Shown piece after piece: positions 1 through 8,600 of a stretch of 64,000 nt of DNA (position 1 is its first letter; every line of letters starts with the position of its first letter). The translations under genes were made by a program, and so were the position numbers. The notes beneath the pieces were generated by a model. The model was not told where the DNA came from. It saw only the letters and a program-made list of their open reading frames with translations, and ran no database searches. The stretch spans positions 1-64,000 of the forward strand of contig JBMORI010000085.1 of NCBI GenBank assembly GCA_049322415.1. Direction: 5' to 3'. The stretch is from Fundidesulfovibrio sp049322415. GTDB taxonomy: Bacteria; Desulfobacterota; Desulfovibrionia; Desulfovibrionales; Desulfovibrionaceae.

Positions 1-35
1 CGCCGGGATTTCGCCCGGCGGCCTTCTCGTTTTTT
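1..35 (+). terminator. Rho-independent terminator of a gene left of the window
   Basis: CGCCGGG (1-7) pairs with CCCGGCG (14-20) around a six-base loop, and a T-run follows at 30-35. The T-run lies on the plus strand, so it would end a plus-strand gene outside the window. It sits just beyond the 3' end of the minus-strand yceI-type gene. The stem may be longer, since it starts at the window edge. Confidence 0.65.
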
Positions 36-50
36 ATGATTTGAAGCCTT

Positions 51-647
51 TCAGCGGAGCATTTCGAGATTCAACAGGATGTCCACCCTGTCGCCCAGCA
101 CCCCCATCTTCTGGAACCTGCCGTCGCTCACGCCGTAGTCGAGCATGTTGACGGCAAAGCGCGCCCTGAACCCGGCCACGGTCCTGCCCTTTTCCATCGG
201 GGAGGGAGCCGCCCCCAGATACTCGAACGGGATGTCCACCGGGCGGGTCACGTCCTTGATGGTGAGATCCCCCCGGGCGGCGTAGCGTCCCGGTCCGGTC
301 TGGACGATCTCCCGGCTGACGAAGCGCATGGACGGGTATTTCGCCGCGTCGAAGAAATCGGGGCTCCTCAGGTGCTCGTCGCGTTTCGCCACGCCTGTGT
401 CCACGCTGGCCAAGTCCACCCTCACGTCCATCACGCTGCCCGCGAGGTTGTCCGGATCGAAACGCACCAGACCGTCATAGACGGCGAAGCGTCCGGGGAC
501 GTCCGCGAAGATATGCCTGACGAAGAACATCACCGAACAATGCGGCGGGTCGAAGCTCCAGGCGGGAGCCTCCTCCGTCGCGGCCAAAGACCGGACGGCC
601 CCGAGCATGATGCCCAGGGCCGCCAGAACAATGAGCTGTTTTCGCAT
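51..647 (-). CDS. YceI family periplasmic lipid-binding protein
   Basis: A 198-residue protein with an N-terminal signal peptide (hydrophobic residues 5-22, AxA-type end) followed by a YceI beta-barrel. Family marks are the opening WSFDPPHCSVMFFVRHI segment, the ...DEHLRSPDFFDAAKYPSM region near residues 90-106, and DLTIKDVTRPV. YceI proteins bind isoprenoid or fatty-acyl lipids in the periplasm; the ligand here is unknown. Its AGGA ribosome site overlaps the stop of the upstream MsrA-MsrB gene (8 bp gap), so the two are probably co-transcribed. The pairing suggests an envelope stress role, which is inference. Confidence 0.88.
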   Translation of the reverse strand: MRKQLIVLAALGIMLGAVRSLAATEEAPAWSFDPPHCSVMFFVRHIFADVPGRFAVYDGLVRFDPDNLAGSVMDVRVDLASVDTGVAKRDEHLRSPDFFDAAKYPSMRFVSREIVQTGPGRYAARGDLTIKDVTRPVDIPFEYLGAAPSPMEKGRTVAGFRARFAVNMLDYGVSDGRFQKMGVLGDRVDILLNLEMLR

Positions 648-655
648 TTCAAGTC

Positions 656-1786
656 CTACTTGAACAGTTTCGCATACTGGCCGTAGCCTTCCTTTTCCAG
701 ATCTTCGGCGGGGATGAAACGCAGGGCAGCCGAGTTCATGCAGTAGCGCAGGCCGGTGGGCGGCGGGCCGTCGTCGAAGACATGCCCCAGGTGGGAGTCG
801 GCGAACTTCGAGCGAACCTCAGTGCGCACCGAGAAGAGCGAGCGGTCTTCTTTCGTGACGATGTTGCCGGGCTCCAGGGGCCTTGTGAAGCTCGGCCAGC
901 CGGTTCCGGAATCGTACTTGTCCAGCGAGGAGAACAGGGGCTCCCCGGAGATGATGTCCACGTAGATGCCGGGCTTCTTGTTGCCGTTGTATTCGTTGTT
1001 GAAGGGCGGCTCCGTGCCCTCGTGCTGCGTCACCTTGTACTGCATGGGGGTGAGGGCCTTCTTGAGCTCGGCGTCGCCGGGCTTGACGAAGGGCTTGGGC
1101 GGCGGCACGGGCTCCGCCTTGCCGGGCGCGGCAGGCGCTTCGGGGGCATCGCCCCAGGTCTTCTTGAGAAACTGGTCGCGGCCGGAGCCGAACCTGTAGT
1201 AGTTGTACCGGACGGGATTATGCTTGTAGTAGTCCTGGTGGTAGTCCTCGGCCGGGTAGAAGGCCTCGAAGGGCAGAATCTCAGTCACGATGGCCCGCGT
1301 GCCGAACCTGCCGGCCTTGGCGAGAGCCGCCTTGGACTCCTCGGCGATCTTCTTCTGCTCCTCGCCATGGTAGAAGATGGCCGAACGGTACTGCCTGCCC
1401 CTGTCCACGAACTGGCCGCCCGCGTCTGTCGGGTCGATGTGCCGCCAGAAGTGCTCCACGAGGTCGGCGTAGCTCACCTTTTTCGGATCGAAGAAGACCT
1501 GGACGGATTCCAGGTGGCCTGTCGCCCCGGAAGACACCTGCTGGTAAGTGGGGTTCTTCTCCTTGCCCCCCGAATAGCCCGAGATGACGCGGGTCACTCC
1601 CGGAACCTTCTCGAAGTCGGACTCAGTGCACCAGAAGCAGCCGCCCGCGAAGGTGGCCACGGCCTCTGTGTTTCTGGGGGCCAGCTCCTCGCCTGCAGCC
1701 GCTCCCGCCTGGCCGCCGAAAGGCCAGATGAATCCGGCCGCCGCCAAGGTGATAAACCAGCCGGCCGAAATGCTGAACCGTTTCAT
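656..1786 (-). CDS. msrAB: Secreted bifunctional peptide methionine sulfoxide reductase MsrA-MsrB
   Basis: A 376-residue fusion. Residues 1-31 look like a signal peptide, so it probably repairs oxidised methionine in exported proteins. The MsrA domain (about 42-210) carries GCFWC with catalytic Cys50 and Cys53, and reduces the S-sulfoxide. A Pro/Ala-rich linker (about 215-240) leads to the MsrB domain, which has GIYVDIISGEPLFSS and the catalytic RYCMNSAALRF motif (Cys349), and reduces the R-sulfoxide. The MsrB part lacks the CxxC zinc pairs of the zinc-type class. The start is supported by a GAGG site five bases upstream. It lies between a small unknown gene and yceI, likely one operon. Confidence 0.93.
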   Translation of the reverse strand: MKRFSISAGWFITLAAAGFIWPFGGQAGAAAGEELAPRNTEAVATFAGGCFWCTESDFEKVPGVTRVISGYSGGKEKNPTYQQVSSGATGHLESVQVFFDPKKVSYADLVEHFWRHIDPTDAGGQFVDRGRQYRSAIFYHGEEQKKIAEESKAALAKAGRFGTRAIVTEILPFEAFYPAEDYHQDYYKHNPVRYNYYRFGSGRDQFLKKTWGDAPEAPAAPGKAEPVPPPKPFVKPGDAELKKALTPMQYKVTQHEGTEPPFNNEYNGNKKPGIYVDIISGEPLFSSLDKYDSGTGWPSFTRPLEPGNIVTKEDRSLFSVRTEVRSKFADSHLGHVFDDGPPPTGLRYCMNSAALRFIPAEDLEKEGYGQYAKLFK

Positions 1787-1822
1787 GAACGCCTCTCTTT
1801 CCCAGGTTGTAATAACCCAAGA

Positions 1823-2077
1823 TCAGACGGCGATGGCGGTAGTCAAGCGCGCTTTATCGACAAATCCCCAACGGAGGGCTTCGTCCTCTTCAACCCATGG
1901 GCTTGCTTCGCCGTGCCGGGCGACAACCCCGCGCTCGTCCTCGAAAGTGAACTCGCCGCTGCCTTCATACCGAAGGATGGCGCCGAAATTGGTCACGAGA
2001 CCCTGCCGGGGAGCGATCATGCCGATGATTTCGCCGGTGACACCGTCGAGAACCGGGAGGGAAAGCCAACCGCGCAT
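1823..2077 (-). CDS. Small conserved-looking protein of unknown function
   Basis: An 84-residue soluble protein that I do not recognise. It begins MRGWLSLPVLDGVTGEIIGM and is acidic in the middle, with no signal peptide or membrane segment. It is called because a near-perfect ribosome site (AGGAGG) stands six bases before the ATG and because it lies 36 bp upstream of msrAB on the same strand. The internal pattern 'TGEIIGMIAPRQGL ... TFEDERGVVARHGEASPW' suggests a small beta fold. A role in the oxidative repair operon is a guess from position only. Confidence 0.6.
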   Translation of the reverse strand: MRGWLSLPVLDGVTGEIIGMIAPRQGLVTNFGAILRYEGSGEFTFEDERGVVARHGEASPWVEEDEALRWGFVDKARLTTAIAV

Positions 2078-2161
2078 GGGAGCCTCCTATGTAAGAAGTT
2101 GTGGCGGCAACAGACAGTCGAACTTATCGGTCCCATACCACAATCTTGCGCGGAGGCAACG

Positions 2162-2183
2162 AAAAAAGGCGGGATTCCCCGCC
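2162..2183 (-). terminator. Terminator of the ygiQ gene
   Basis: On the minus strand GGCGGG/CCCGCC (2168-2173 with 2178-2183) form a six-pair stem with a four-base loop, followed by six U residues (complement of 2162-2167). It lies 52 bp past the ygiQ stop. A second short inverted repeat, AAGCTCC/GGAGCTT, at 2201-2218 sits between the stop codon and this hairpin. Confidence 0.75.
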
Positions 2184-2235
2184 AAAATGTTCACGCGCCC
2201 AAGCTCCGGATGGAGCTTGCATCGCGGACGCCCCA

Positions 2236-4173
2236 CTAGCCTTTGCGGCGTCTGCCCCCCGAGCCGCGTCCCCTGCCGCCCGGCCCGGAAGGACCATCCC
2301 GGCGTTCCGGACCGCCAGGCCTGGTTTTGCCTCGCTCTGCGCCTCCCTTGTCCCCGGCGTCCTCCCGGCGGCGCGGCCGTTTCCCCGCCGCGCCGGCCCC
2401 GCCTGGAGCGCCAACTGAACGGCGTTCCCTGGCGGACTCCCTGCTTCCGGGCTCGCCCCGGTGTTCCGGCATGAGGATGGCGTGCTGGCGCAGCCGCTCG
2501 GCGTCCGAGCGCGCCACGTATACCGGCTCACCGTCCGGACCGGTCCCAGAAAAGAACATGGCCGCGGCCATTGTTCCGGGCAGCGGGATGAAACACTGCA
2601 CCTGGCTCGGCTTCCATCCGCGCGCCCGGAGCCATCCGGCCAGATCTCGCATGTCGGCCTCGGTGCAGCCGGGATGGGCGCTCATGAGATACGGTATCAC
2701 GTACTGCTCCTTGCCCGCCCGGCCCGACTCACGGCCGAACACATCCAGAAAGCGCTCGAACACGGAGAAGGCGGGCTTTCGCATGAGCTTGAGCACGCGC
2801 GCGGACATATGCTCGGGGGCCACCTTGGCCTGGCCGCCCGTGAATTCGCGCACCATTACGGCCAGGGCCTTGGGGTCCTGAAGCCCCAGGTCCATGCGCC
2901 AGCCGCTGGCCACGCGCACGTGCCGCACGCCGGGAATGTCCTCCACGGCGCGCAGAAGCTCCACGAAGGCCTTCTGGTCCGCCCTGAAATGCTTGCAAAC
3001 GGCCGGGGTCAGGCAGCTCGCCCGCTTGCAGGAGGCCATGTCCCCCGCGCACCGGCCGCCCCACATGTTGGCGCTGGGGCCGCCCACGTCGCTTACGCTG
3101 CCGGAGAAGCCGCGCATTCCGGACAGGCGGCGGGCTTCGTCCATCACCGAGGCCCGGCTTCGAGAGCGGATGCGCCGCCCCTGGTGCAGGGCCAGGGTGC
3201 AGAAGGAGCACCCTCCGGCGCAGCCCCGGTGGATGTTGAGGCTCCCCTCGATCATGGACGCCGCCGGTATCGCCTCCTTGTAGGACGGATGCGGCCGCCT
3301 CGAGAACGGCAGGGCGTAGAGAGCGTCCAGTCCCCCGCCTTCCAGGCCGCGTCCCGGCGGATTCAGGATCACCAGCCTGTCGCCGCTTTGCTGCACGGCG
3401 GTCTGCCGGTCCTGATGGACGTGGCGTTCCATGAGCTTCGTGGCCGCGACGAGGTTCACCGGTTCGGACAGGATGGCCTCGTGGGATGGCAGTTCCAGGA
3501 TGTCAGCGCCGGGAGGGAGGTCTTCCCGCCTGCCCGCCCACACCGCCCCGGGGATCGACGCGAGGAGCTCCTTGAGGCTGCCGCCCTCGGCGTCCAGCCT
3601 CTCCAGGCCTTCGGCCAGGGCCAGGATGGAGTGCTCGGCCATGCCGTAGAACACTGCCGTGGCCTTGGCGTCCAGCAGGATGGAGCGGCGGAGCGAATCG
3701 GACCAGAAATCGTAGTGGGAGGCGCGGCGAAGCGATGCCTCGATGCCGCCCAGCACCACCGGCAGGCCGGGGAACGCCCGGCGCGCGAGGTTGGCGTACA
3801 CCGTGGCCGCCCGGTTGGGGCGAGCCCCTGCCTTGCCGCCCGGCGTGTAGGCGTCGTCGGAGCGCTTCTTGCGGAAGGCCGTGTAGTGGGCCAGCATGGA
3901 ATCGAGCGATCCGGCCGTGACGCCCGCGAAAAGGCGCGGACGCCCCATGGCGCTCACGCTCTCCGGGCCTTCCCAGGCGGGCTGGGCTGCGAGCCCCGTG
4001 CGGTACCCGTGCGCCACGAGCCAGCGCCCCAACAGCGGCGCGCCGAAGGAAGGGTGGTCCACGTAGGCGTCTCCGGTGACGAGGAGCACGTCCAGTTCGT
4101 CCCAGCCAAGGCGGTTCATCTCGGCGCGGGTCATGGGGAGGAAATCGGGCTGCGGGATAGGCGTGCGCGGCAT
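2236..4173 (-). CDS. ygiQ: YgiQ family radical SAM protein
   Basis: A 645-residue protein. The N-terminal part (about 20-280) is the YgiQ-specific Rossmann-like domain (LDVLLVTGDAYVDHPSFGA, VVLGGIEASLRR). The radical SAM core follows, with the iron-sulfur triad Cys318, Cys322 and Cys325 in HRGCAGGCSFC. The central SGSVSDVGGPSANMWG and the APEHMSARVLKLMRKP segment are typical of the family. The reaction is not established for this family. The C-terminal 75 residues are a low-complexity tail rich in Arg, Gly and Pro, suggesting nucleic-acid contact (inference). It is a single gene ending at a terminator and divergent from the methyltransferase. Confidence 0.9.
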   Translation of the reverse strand: MPRTPIPQPDFLPMTRAEMNRLGWDELDVLLVTGDAYVDHPSFGAPLLGRWLVAHGYRTGLAAQPAWEGPESVSAMGRPRLFAGVTAGSLDSMLAHYTAFRKKRSDDAYTPGGKAGARPNRAATVYANLARRAFPGLPVVLGGIEASLRRASHYDFWSDSLRRSILLDAKATAVFYGMAEHSILALAEGLERLDAEGGSLKELLASIPGAVWAGRREDLPPGADILELPSHEAILSEPVNLVAATKLMERHVHQDRQTAVQQSGDRLVILNPPGRGLEGGGLDALYALPFSRRPHPSYKEAIPAASMIEGSLNIHRGCAGGCSFCTLALHQGRRIRSRSRASVMDEARRLSGMRGFSGSVSDVGGPSANMWGGRCAGDMASCKRASCLTPAVCKHFRADQKAFVELLRAVEDIPGVRHVRVASGWRMDLGLQDPKALAVMVREFTGGQAKVAPEHMSARVLKLMRKPAFSVFERFLDVFGRESGRAGKEQYVIPYLMSAHPGCTEADMRDLAGWLRARGWKPSQVQCFIPLPGTMAAAMFFSGTGPDGEPVYVARSDAERLRQHAILMPEHRGEPGSRESARERRSVGAPGGAGAAGKRPRRREDAGDKGGAERGKTRPGGPERRDGPSGPGGRGRGSGGRRRKG

Positions 4174-4240
4174 TGGTGAATTATGACCACTGGAACCCGT
4201 TTGGTCCAGGGGCTGTAGGCCCCAGATGCGGCGGCGCTTC

Positions 4241-4270
4241 TTGACACGTCATCATTCGCGGCGCTATCCG
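4241..4270 (+). promoter_or_regulatory. Sigma-70 promoter of the methyltransferase gene
   Basis: TTGACA (4241-4246), an 18-base spacer and TATCCG (4265-4270). The -35 box is perfect and the -10 box moderate. Transcription would start near 4277, which rules out the in-frame GTG at 4270 as start codon and supports the ATG at 4351. A GGGGC/GCCCC hairpin (about 4209-4223) lies just upstream. Confidence 0.5.
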
Positions 4271-4350
4271 TGCGAAACTCCTTGCGGAAATTGCGATCCG
4301 CACGCAAGGCGCATCAACCGCAACAGACCGAAAGAAAACGGGGACGCCGC

Positions 4351-5475
4351 ATGAAGCTCAAGGACCAGCTGGCCGGAACCTACTCAATCTCCTGCATACA
4401 GGACAAGAAACGCATCCTCGTCTATCCGGCCGCCAGCGGGTCGGAGTACCTGTTGTCATTCTTCAGGAAGCGCCACCCCGGCATCATGGAGAGCATCGTG
4501 GGCCTGGGCGACAAGGACCCCAACAAGGCGTCTCTGCGCCAGAACGGCATCCGCGTCTACACCCCGGGCCAGCTGGCCGCGCTCGACCCCGACGCGGTGC
4601 TGGTCACGTCCCCCGCGCTCTTCGAGGTGATGCGGGCGGAGCTTCGCCCGCTCTTCGGCCCGGACGTGCCCATCCTGCTGGCCGACCACATGCTCGAGTA
4701 CCTGGCCTGCGAGAGCGAACTCTCCGTGCTCGCGTCCAAGGTGGCCGCCAGGCCATTCGACGAAGCGCTCGAAGGCCCGGACGGCGGCGAGTGGTACCTG
4801 TGCATGCCCTTCGGCAAGGACCGCTTCGCCAAATCCAAGAAGGCGGCCCTGACCTACCGCATGCTCGACCAGATCATGCTCCCGGCGGACCTGTCGGGCA
4901 AGTCCGTGCTGGACCTCGCCGCCTCCGACGCGTTCTACAGCTTCGAGTGCGAGGCGCGCGGCGCGGCGAGCGTGCTGGCCGTGGAAGGCCCGGGCTGGGA
5001 AAGCGTGGAAGGCCACCGCCGATTCCTGTTCGCCCGCGACTACTACGGCTCCAGGGTGGAACACCTGATTTCGCGCGTGGAGGACTTCGTCTCCACCACG
5101 GACAGGACCTTCGACCTGGTGCTGTCGCTTGGCATCTACTACCATCTGAGAGACCCGCTGGACTACTTCCGCAAACTCCGCAGGCTGACGAACCCCGGCG
5201 GCACGGCCATCGTGACGGGCCGCACCATCGCCATGGCCGCGTTCGACCCCATAAACGTGGCCTACGACCAGATCCACGAGGGCAAGTGCCTTTCTTCGGG
5301 CCGGTCCGCGTCCTTCATGATGCTTTCCGACAGGCAGGTGGGAAAATGGACGGCCAACGTGCCCTGCCTTCTGGACATGATGCGCATCGCCGGTTTCGCT
5401 GACGCCGAGGTGCTGTTCGACTTCTGCCCGGCCGGAAGCTACGTCTCCTCCACCGCCATCGCCGCGCACAGGTAA
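4351..5475 (+). CDS. Two-domain class I SAM-dependent methyltransferase
   Basis: A 374-residue protein. The N-terminal half (about 10-130) is a Rossmann-like region (KRILVYPAASGSEYLLSFF ... GIRVYTPGQLAALDPDAVLVTSP) resembling nucleotide-sugar-type domains. The C-terminal half is a methyltransferase, with the SAM-binding segment SVLDLAASDAFYSFECEARG near residue 185 and FDLVLSLGIYYHLRDPLDYF further on, a form shared with CmoB-like and small-molecule methyltransferases. The substrate cannot be read from the sequence. ATG 4351 is preferred over GTG 4270, which falls in the -10 box. Strong terminators follow, so it is monocistronic. Confidence 0.78.
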   Translation: MKLKDQLAGTYSISCIQDKKRILVYPAASGSEYLLSFFRKRHPGIMESIVGLGDKDPNKASLRQNGIRVYTPGQLAALDPDAVLVTSPALFEVMRAELRPLFGPDVPILLADHMLEYLACESELSVLASKVAARPFDEALEGPDGGEWYLCMPFGKDRFAKSKKAALTYRMLDQIMLPADLSGKSVLDLAASDAFYSFECEARGAASVLAVEGPGWESVEGHRRFLFARDYYGSRVEHLISRVEDFVSTTDRTFDLVLSLGIYYHLRDPLDYFRKLRRLTNPGGTAIVTGRTIAMAAFDPINVAYDQIHEGKCLSSGRSASFMMLSDRQVGKWTANVPCLLDMMRIAGFADAEVLFDFCPAGSYVSSTAIAAHR

Positions 5476-5500
5476 ACCCCCTCTTCATCTTCGCCCACGC

Positions 5501-5529
5501 AAAAAGGCGGCCCTGGGGCCGCCTTTTTT
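5501..5529. terminator. Bidirectional terminator
   Basis: GGCGGCC (5506-5512) pairs with GGCCGCC (5517-5523). The stem is flanked by five A residues on the left (5501-5505) and six T residues on the right (5524-5529), so it can end transcription from both sides. It stands between the convergent methyltransferase and PEP synthase genes. Confidence 0.85.
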
Positions 5530-5539
5530 ATTCGGGATT

Positions 5540-5588
5540 CCAAAGGGACTGGTCCCTTTGGCCGCCGGAGGCTCTTCCCGCCTCCGGC
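5540..5588 (-). repeat. Intergenic stem-loop repeat element, copy A
   Basis: The inverted repeat CCAAAGGGA/TCCCTTTGG (5540-5561) abuts CCGCCGGAGG, whose second half also forms a hairpin with GCCTCCGGC (5564-5572 with 5580-5588). Read on the minus strand this is CCTCCGGCGG followed by a hairpin. The same layout recurs at 26398 and 36408 in this window and resembles dispersed intergenic elements I associate with Desulfovibrio genomes (from memory). Confidence 0.55.
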
Positions 5589-5603
5589 TGTTTTCTTCTC
5601 ACA

Positions 5604-8600
5604 TTACCACTTCTTCTTGCGCTGCTCTGCCAGGGCCTTGGCCTGTTCGTCCCAGTCCTTGAAACCGGCGTGGCGCAGGGCGTCCAGCACGGTCTCCTCC
5701 CAATTCCAGGCGGCGTAGATCACGGGCTTGTGGAACGCGCCGCGGTACTTCTCCAGCTCCTGGCGGTAGAAGGCCTCCTTGGGGGTGTCCAGGTGGTCGC
5801 GCAGCTGTCCGGCCAGGCGGGTCTGCTCGCCTTCGTACCACTCGGTGAGGTCCTTGGCGGACTTGTACTTCTTGAGGATGTGCTCGTACTTGTGGGACTT
5901 CAAAAGCTCGTGCAGGCGGTTCAGGTGCTGTTCCTGCAGCCATTCGCCGAGCTTGGAGACCGGGATGTTCTGGGCTTCCACGGCGGCCACGTCGAACTTG
6001 GTCTGATAGTAGGTGTCGGGCACCACCGAGGCGCTGACGATGCCCGCGATGGACACCAGCCCGCGCAGGATGACGCTGTTGGACACGCCCTGGCCGCAGA
6101 AGCCCACCTTCTTGCCCATCTTCTGTCCGGTGAAGATGGTGGACAGGATGGCCCAGACGACGGCCGGGTCTTCCTCGTCGTAGATGTGCTTGAGGCTGGG
6201 GTTGTCGCGGTCGGTGGCCAGCACCATCTGGGTCATGTCGTTGGAGCCGATGGAGAAGCCGTCGAACTCCTGGATGAACTGCTTGGCCAGGATGGCGTTG
6301 GAGGGGATCTCGCTCATCAGGTGCAGCTTCAGGCCGTCCTCGCCGGAGCGCATCTTGTGCACGCGCGAGAGGTAGCGGCGCATGGAGCGGGCTTCCTCGA
6401 GGGTGCGCACGAAGGGCAGCATCATCTGGAGGTTCTTGCCGCCGAAGATGCCGCGCGCCAGCTTGAAGGACTCGATCTCCCAGTCGTGGATGTTGCGGGA
6501 GACGCCCCGGTATCCGAGCATGGGGTTGTCCTCGAAGCCCTCGAAGAGCATGCCGCCCACAAGGTTGCGGTACTCGTTGGATTTGAAGTCGGTGGTGCGG
6601 TAGATGATGGGTTTGGCGTGGAAGGCCATGGCGAAGAGGGCCAGGTTCTGCGCCAGGGTCTGGACGTAGAGCTCCTTGCCGGTGCGGTAGCCGCGCGAGC
6701 GCAGCTGCTTGGCGATGCGGCCCGGCAGGGTGCGCACCTCCTCCATGTCGCGCTGGATGCCCACCTGGCGGGCGATCTCGGCGCGCATCTCCTTGATCTT
6801 CTCGATGGTCTCCACGATGAGCGGCTCGTGGGCCACGGCCTGGGCGCGCTCGGCCACGTGTGCCTTGACCTCCATGCGGCGCTTGACGGCGTCGGCGTGG
6901 GTGGAGGTGTCCTGGAGCTCTTCCCAGTAGCCCATGATGACGGCCACGTGGTCCTCCAGGCTGACGGAGGTTTTGAGCACGTCCAGGCGGCGGGTGGCGT
7001 TGCCCAGGTATTCGTCGAGCTTCTTGTCCAGCTCCCTGAGCCTGCGATGGATGGCCAGCACCTCGTCGGTGCCGCGCGCCCCTTCGCGCTCGGTCAGCTG
7101 CTCAAGCTCCTTGGCCAGGCCGGTGACGAGGCCCACGTACTGCCTGAGCTTGAGATCCATGGGGATGTACCCGGCGGCCATCTGATCCTTGATGGCCTTG
7201 GTCAGGCTGACCTCGTAGTCCTGGAGCTTCTTCTCCACCAGCTGGTTCAGCACGCCCTGGTCGTAGGCTTCAAGCGCCATGGGGTGGACGCCGATGTTGC
7301 CCAGCATGAACTCGGCGCGCAGGAGGCCCACCTCGAAATCGGGCACGGTGCGCAGGCGCGAGAGGAACAGGGCCTGTCCCACGTCGGCCAGGATGAGGCC
7401 GATCTTGGTCTTGGTGGCGGGCAGCTTGGAGAGGTCCATCTCGCCGCCCACGGCCACCAGGGGCAGAAGGCCCCGGTAGGCCACGCCGCGCGAGCCGTCC
7501 ACGGTAACCTCCTGGCCGTCCAGGGAGCGCAGCAGCTCGGCGCGCTGGATGCCGATGACCGCCGGGATGCCAAGCTCGCGGGAGGTGATGGCGGCGTGGG
7601 AGGTGTCGCCGCCGACGTCCGCCAGGATGGCGGAGGCCACGCGCATGCCGGGGACCATGTCCGGGTCGGTGCGCTCGGCGGCGAGGATGTCGCCCTTGTT
7701 GATCTTGTTGAGCTCCAGGGCGGAGCGCAGGAACTTCACGGTGCCCTGCCCGGCCCCGCGCGAGGCGCCGTTGCCTTCGAGGATGACCTCGGCGCGGGCC
7801 AGGGCGTTCTTGTCCACCTCCATGCGGCGCATGAAGATGGTGTCGGGGTGCAGCTCGAACTCCTCGTTCCAGCGGGTCTCCGGGCGGGCCTGCACGAACC
7901 AGAGCCTTTCGGACTGGTCGATGCAGAACTCGGTGTCCATGATCATGCCGCCGTAGGCCGTGGAGATGGCGCGCACGCCCTTGGCGACCTCCTCGGCCTG
8001 GGCCAGGGAGAGCGCCCAGCGGTAGGCTTCAAGCTCGTCCACGGGGACGATCTTGGTGCCGCCGCGCTCGTCGTAGATGATCTTCTTGTCCTTGAAGCCC
8101 ATGAAGCGGATGACCACCTCGCGGCTGTCCTCGCTCTGGAAGACGAACAGCTTGTCCGGGGTGACCATGCCGCCCACCACGGCCTCGCCCAGGCCGTAGG
8201 AGCAGTCGATGGAGACCAGGTCCTTGCGGTCGGTGCCGCGGCAGCCGGTGGAGGTGTCGGCGGAGAAGGCCGTGCCGGAGATGACGGGGTTGATCATGCG
8301 CATGATGCACACCGAGAGCGAGGTGTTCTCGATGGCCCATTCCTGCTTGGCCTTCTCGGCGATGGAGTCGTCGCCGGTGCGTTCGGCCAGCTGGACGGCG
8401 TCCAGGATGGCCTCGCGGCGGTAGGTCATGGAACGCAGGTTGTAGGCGGAGGAGCAGTCCCACTGGTAGGCCTCGACCACGCGGTCGTCGCCCACGATGT
8501 TGAGGTAGGTGTCCTGCAGGCCCGCAAAGGCCTTCTTGCGGGAGTCCTCGCCGGCGGCGGAGGAGCGCACGGCCACGGGCACGTCTTCCAGGCCGGCGTC

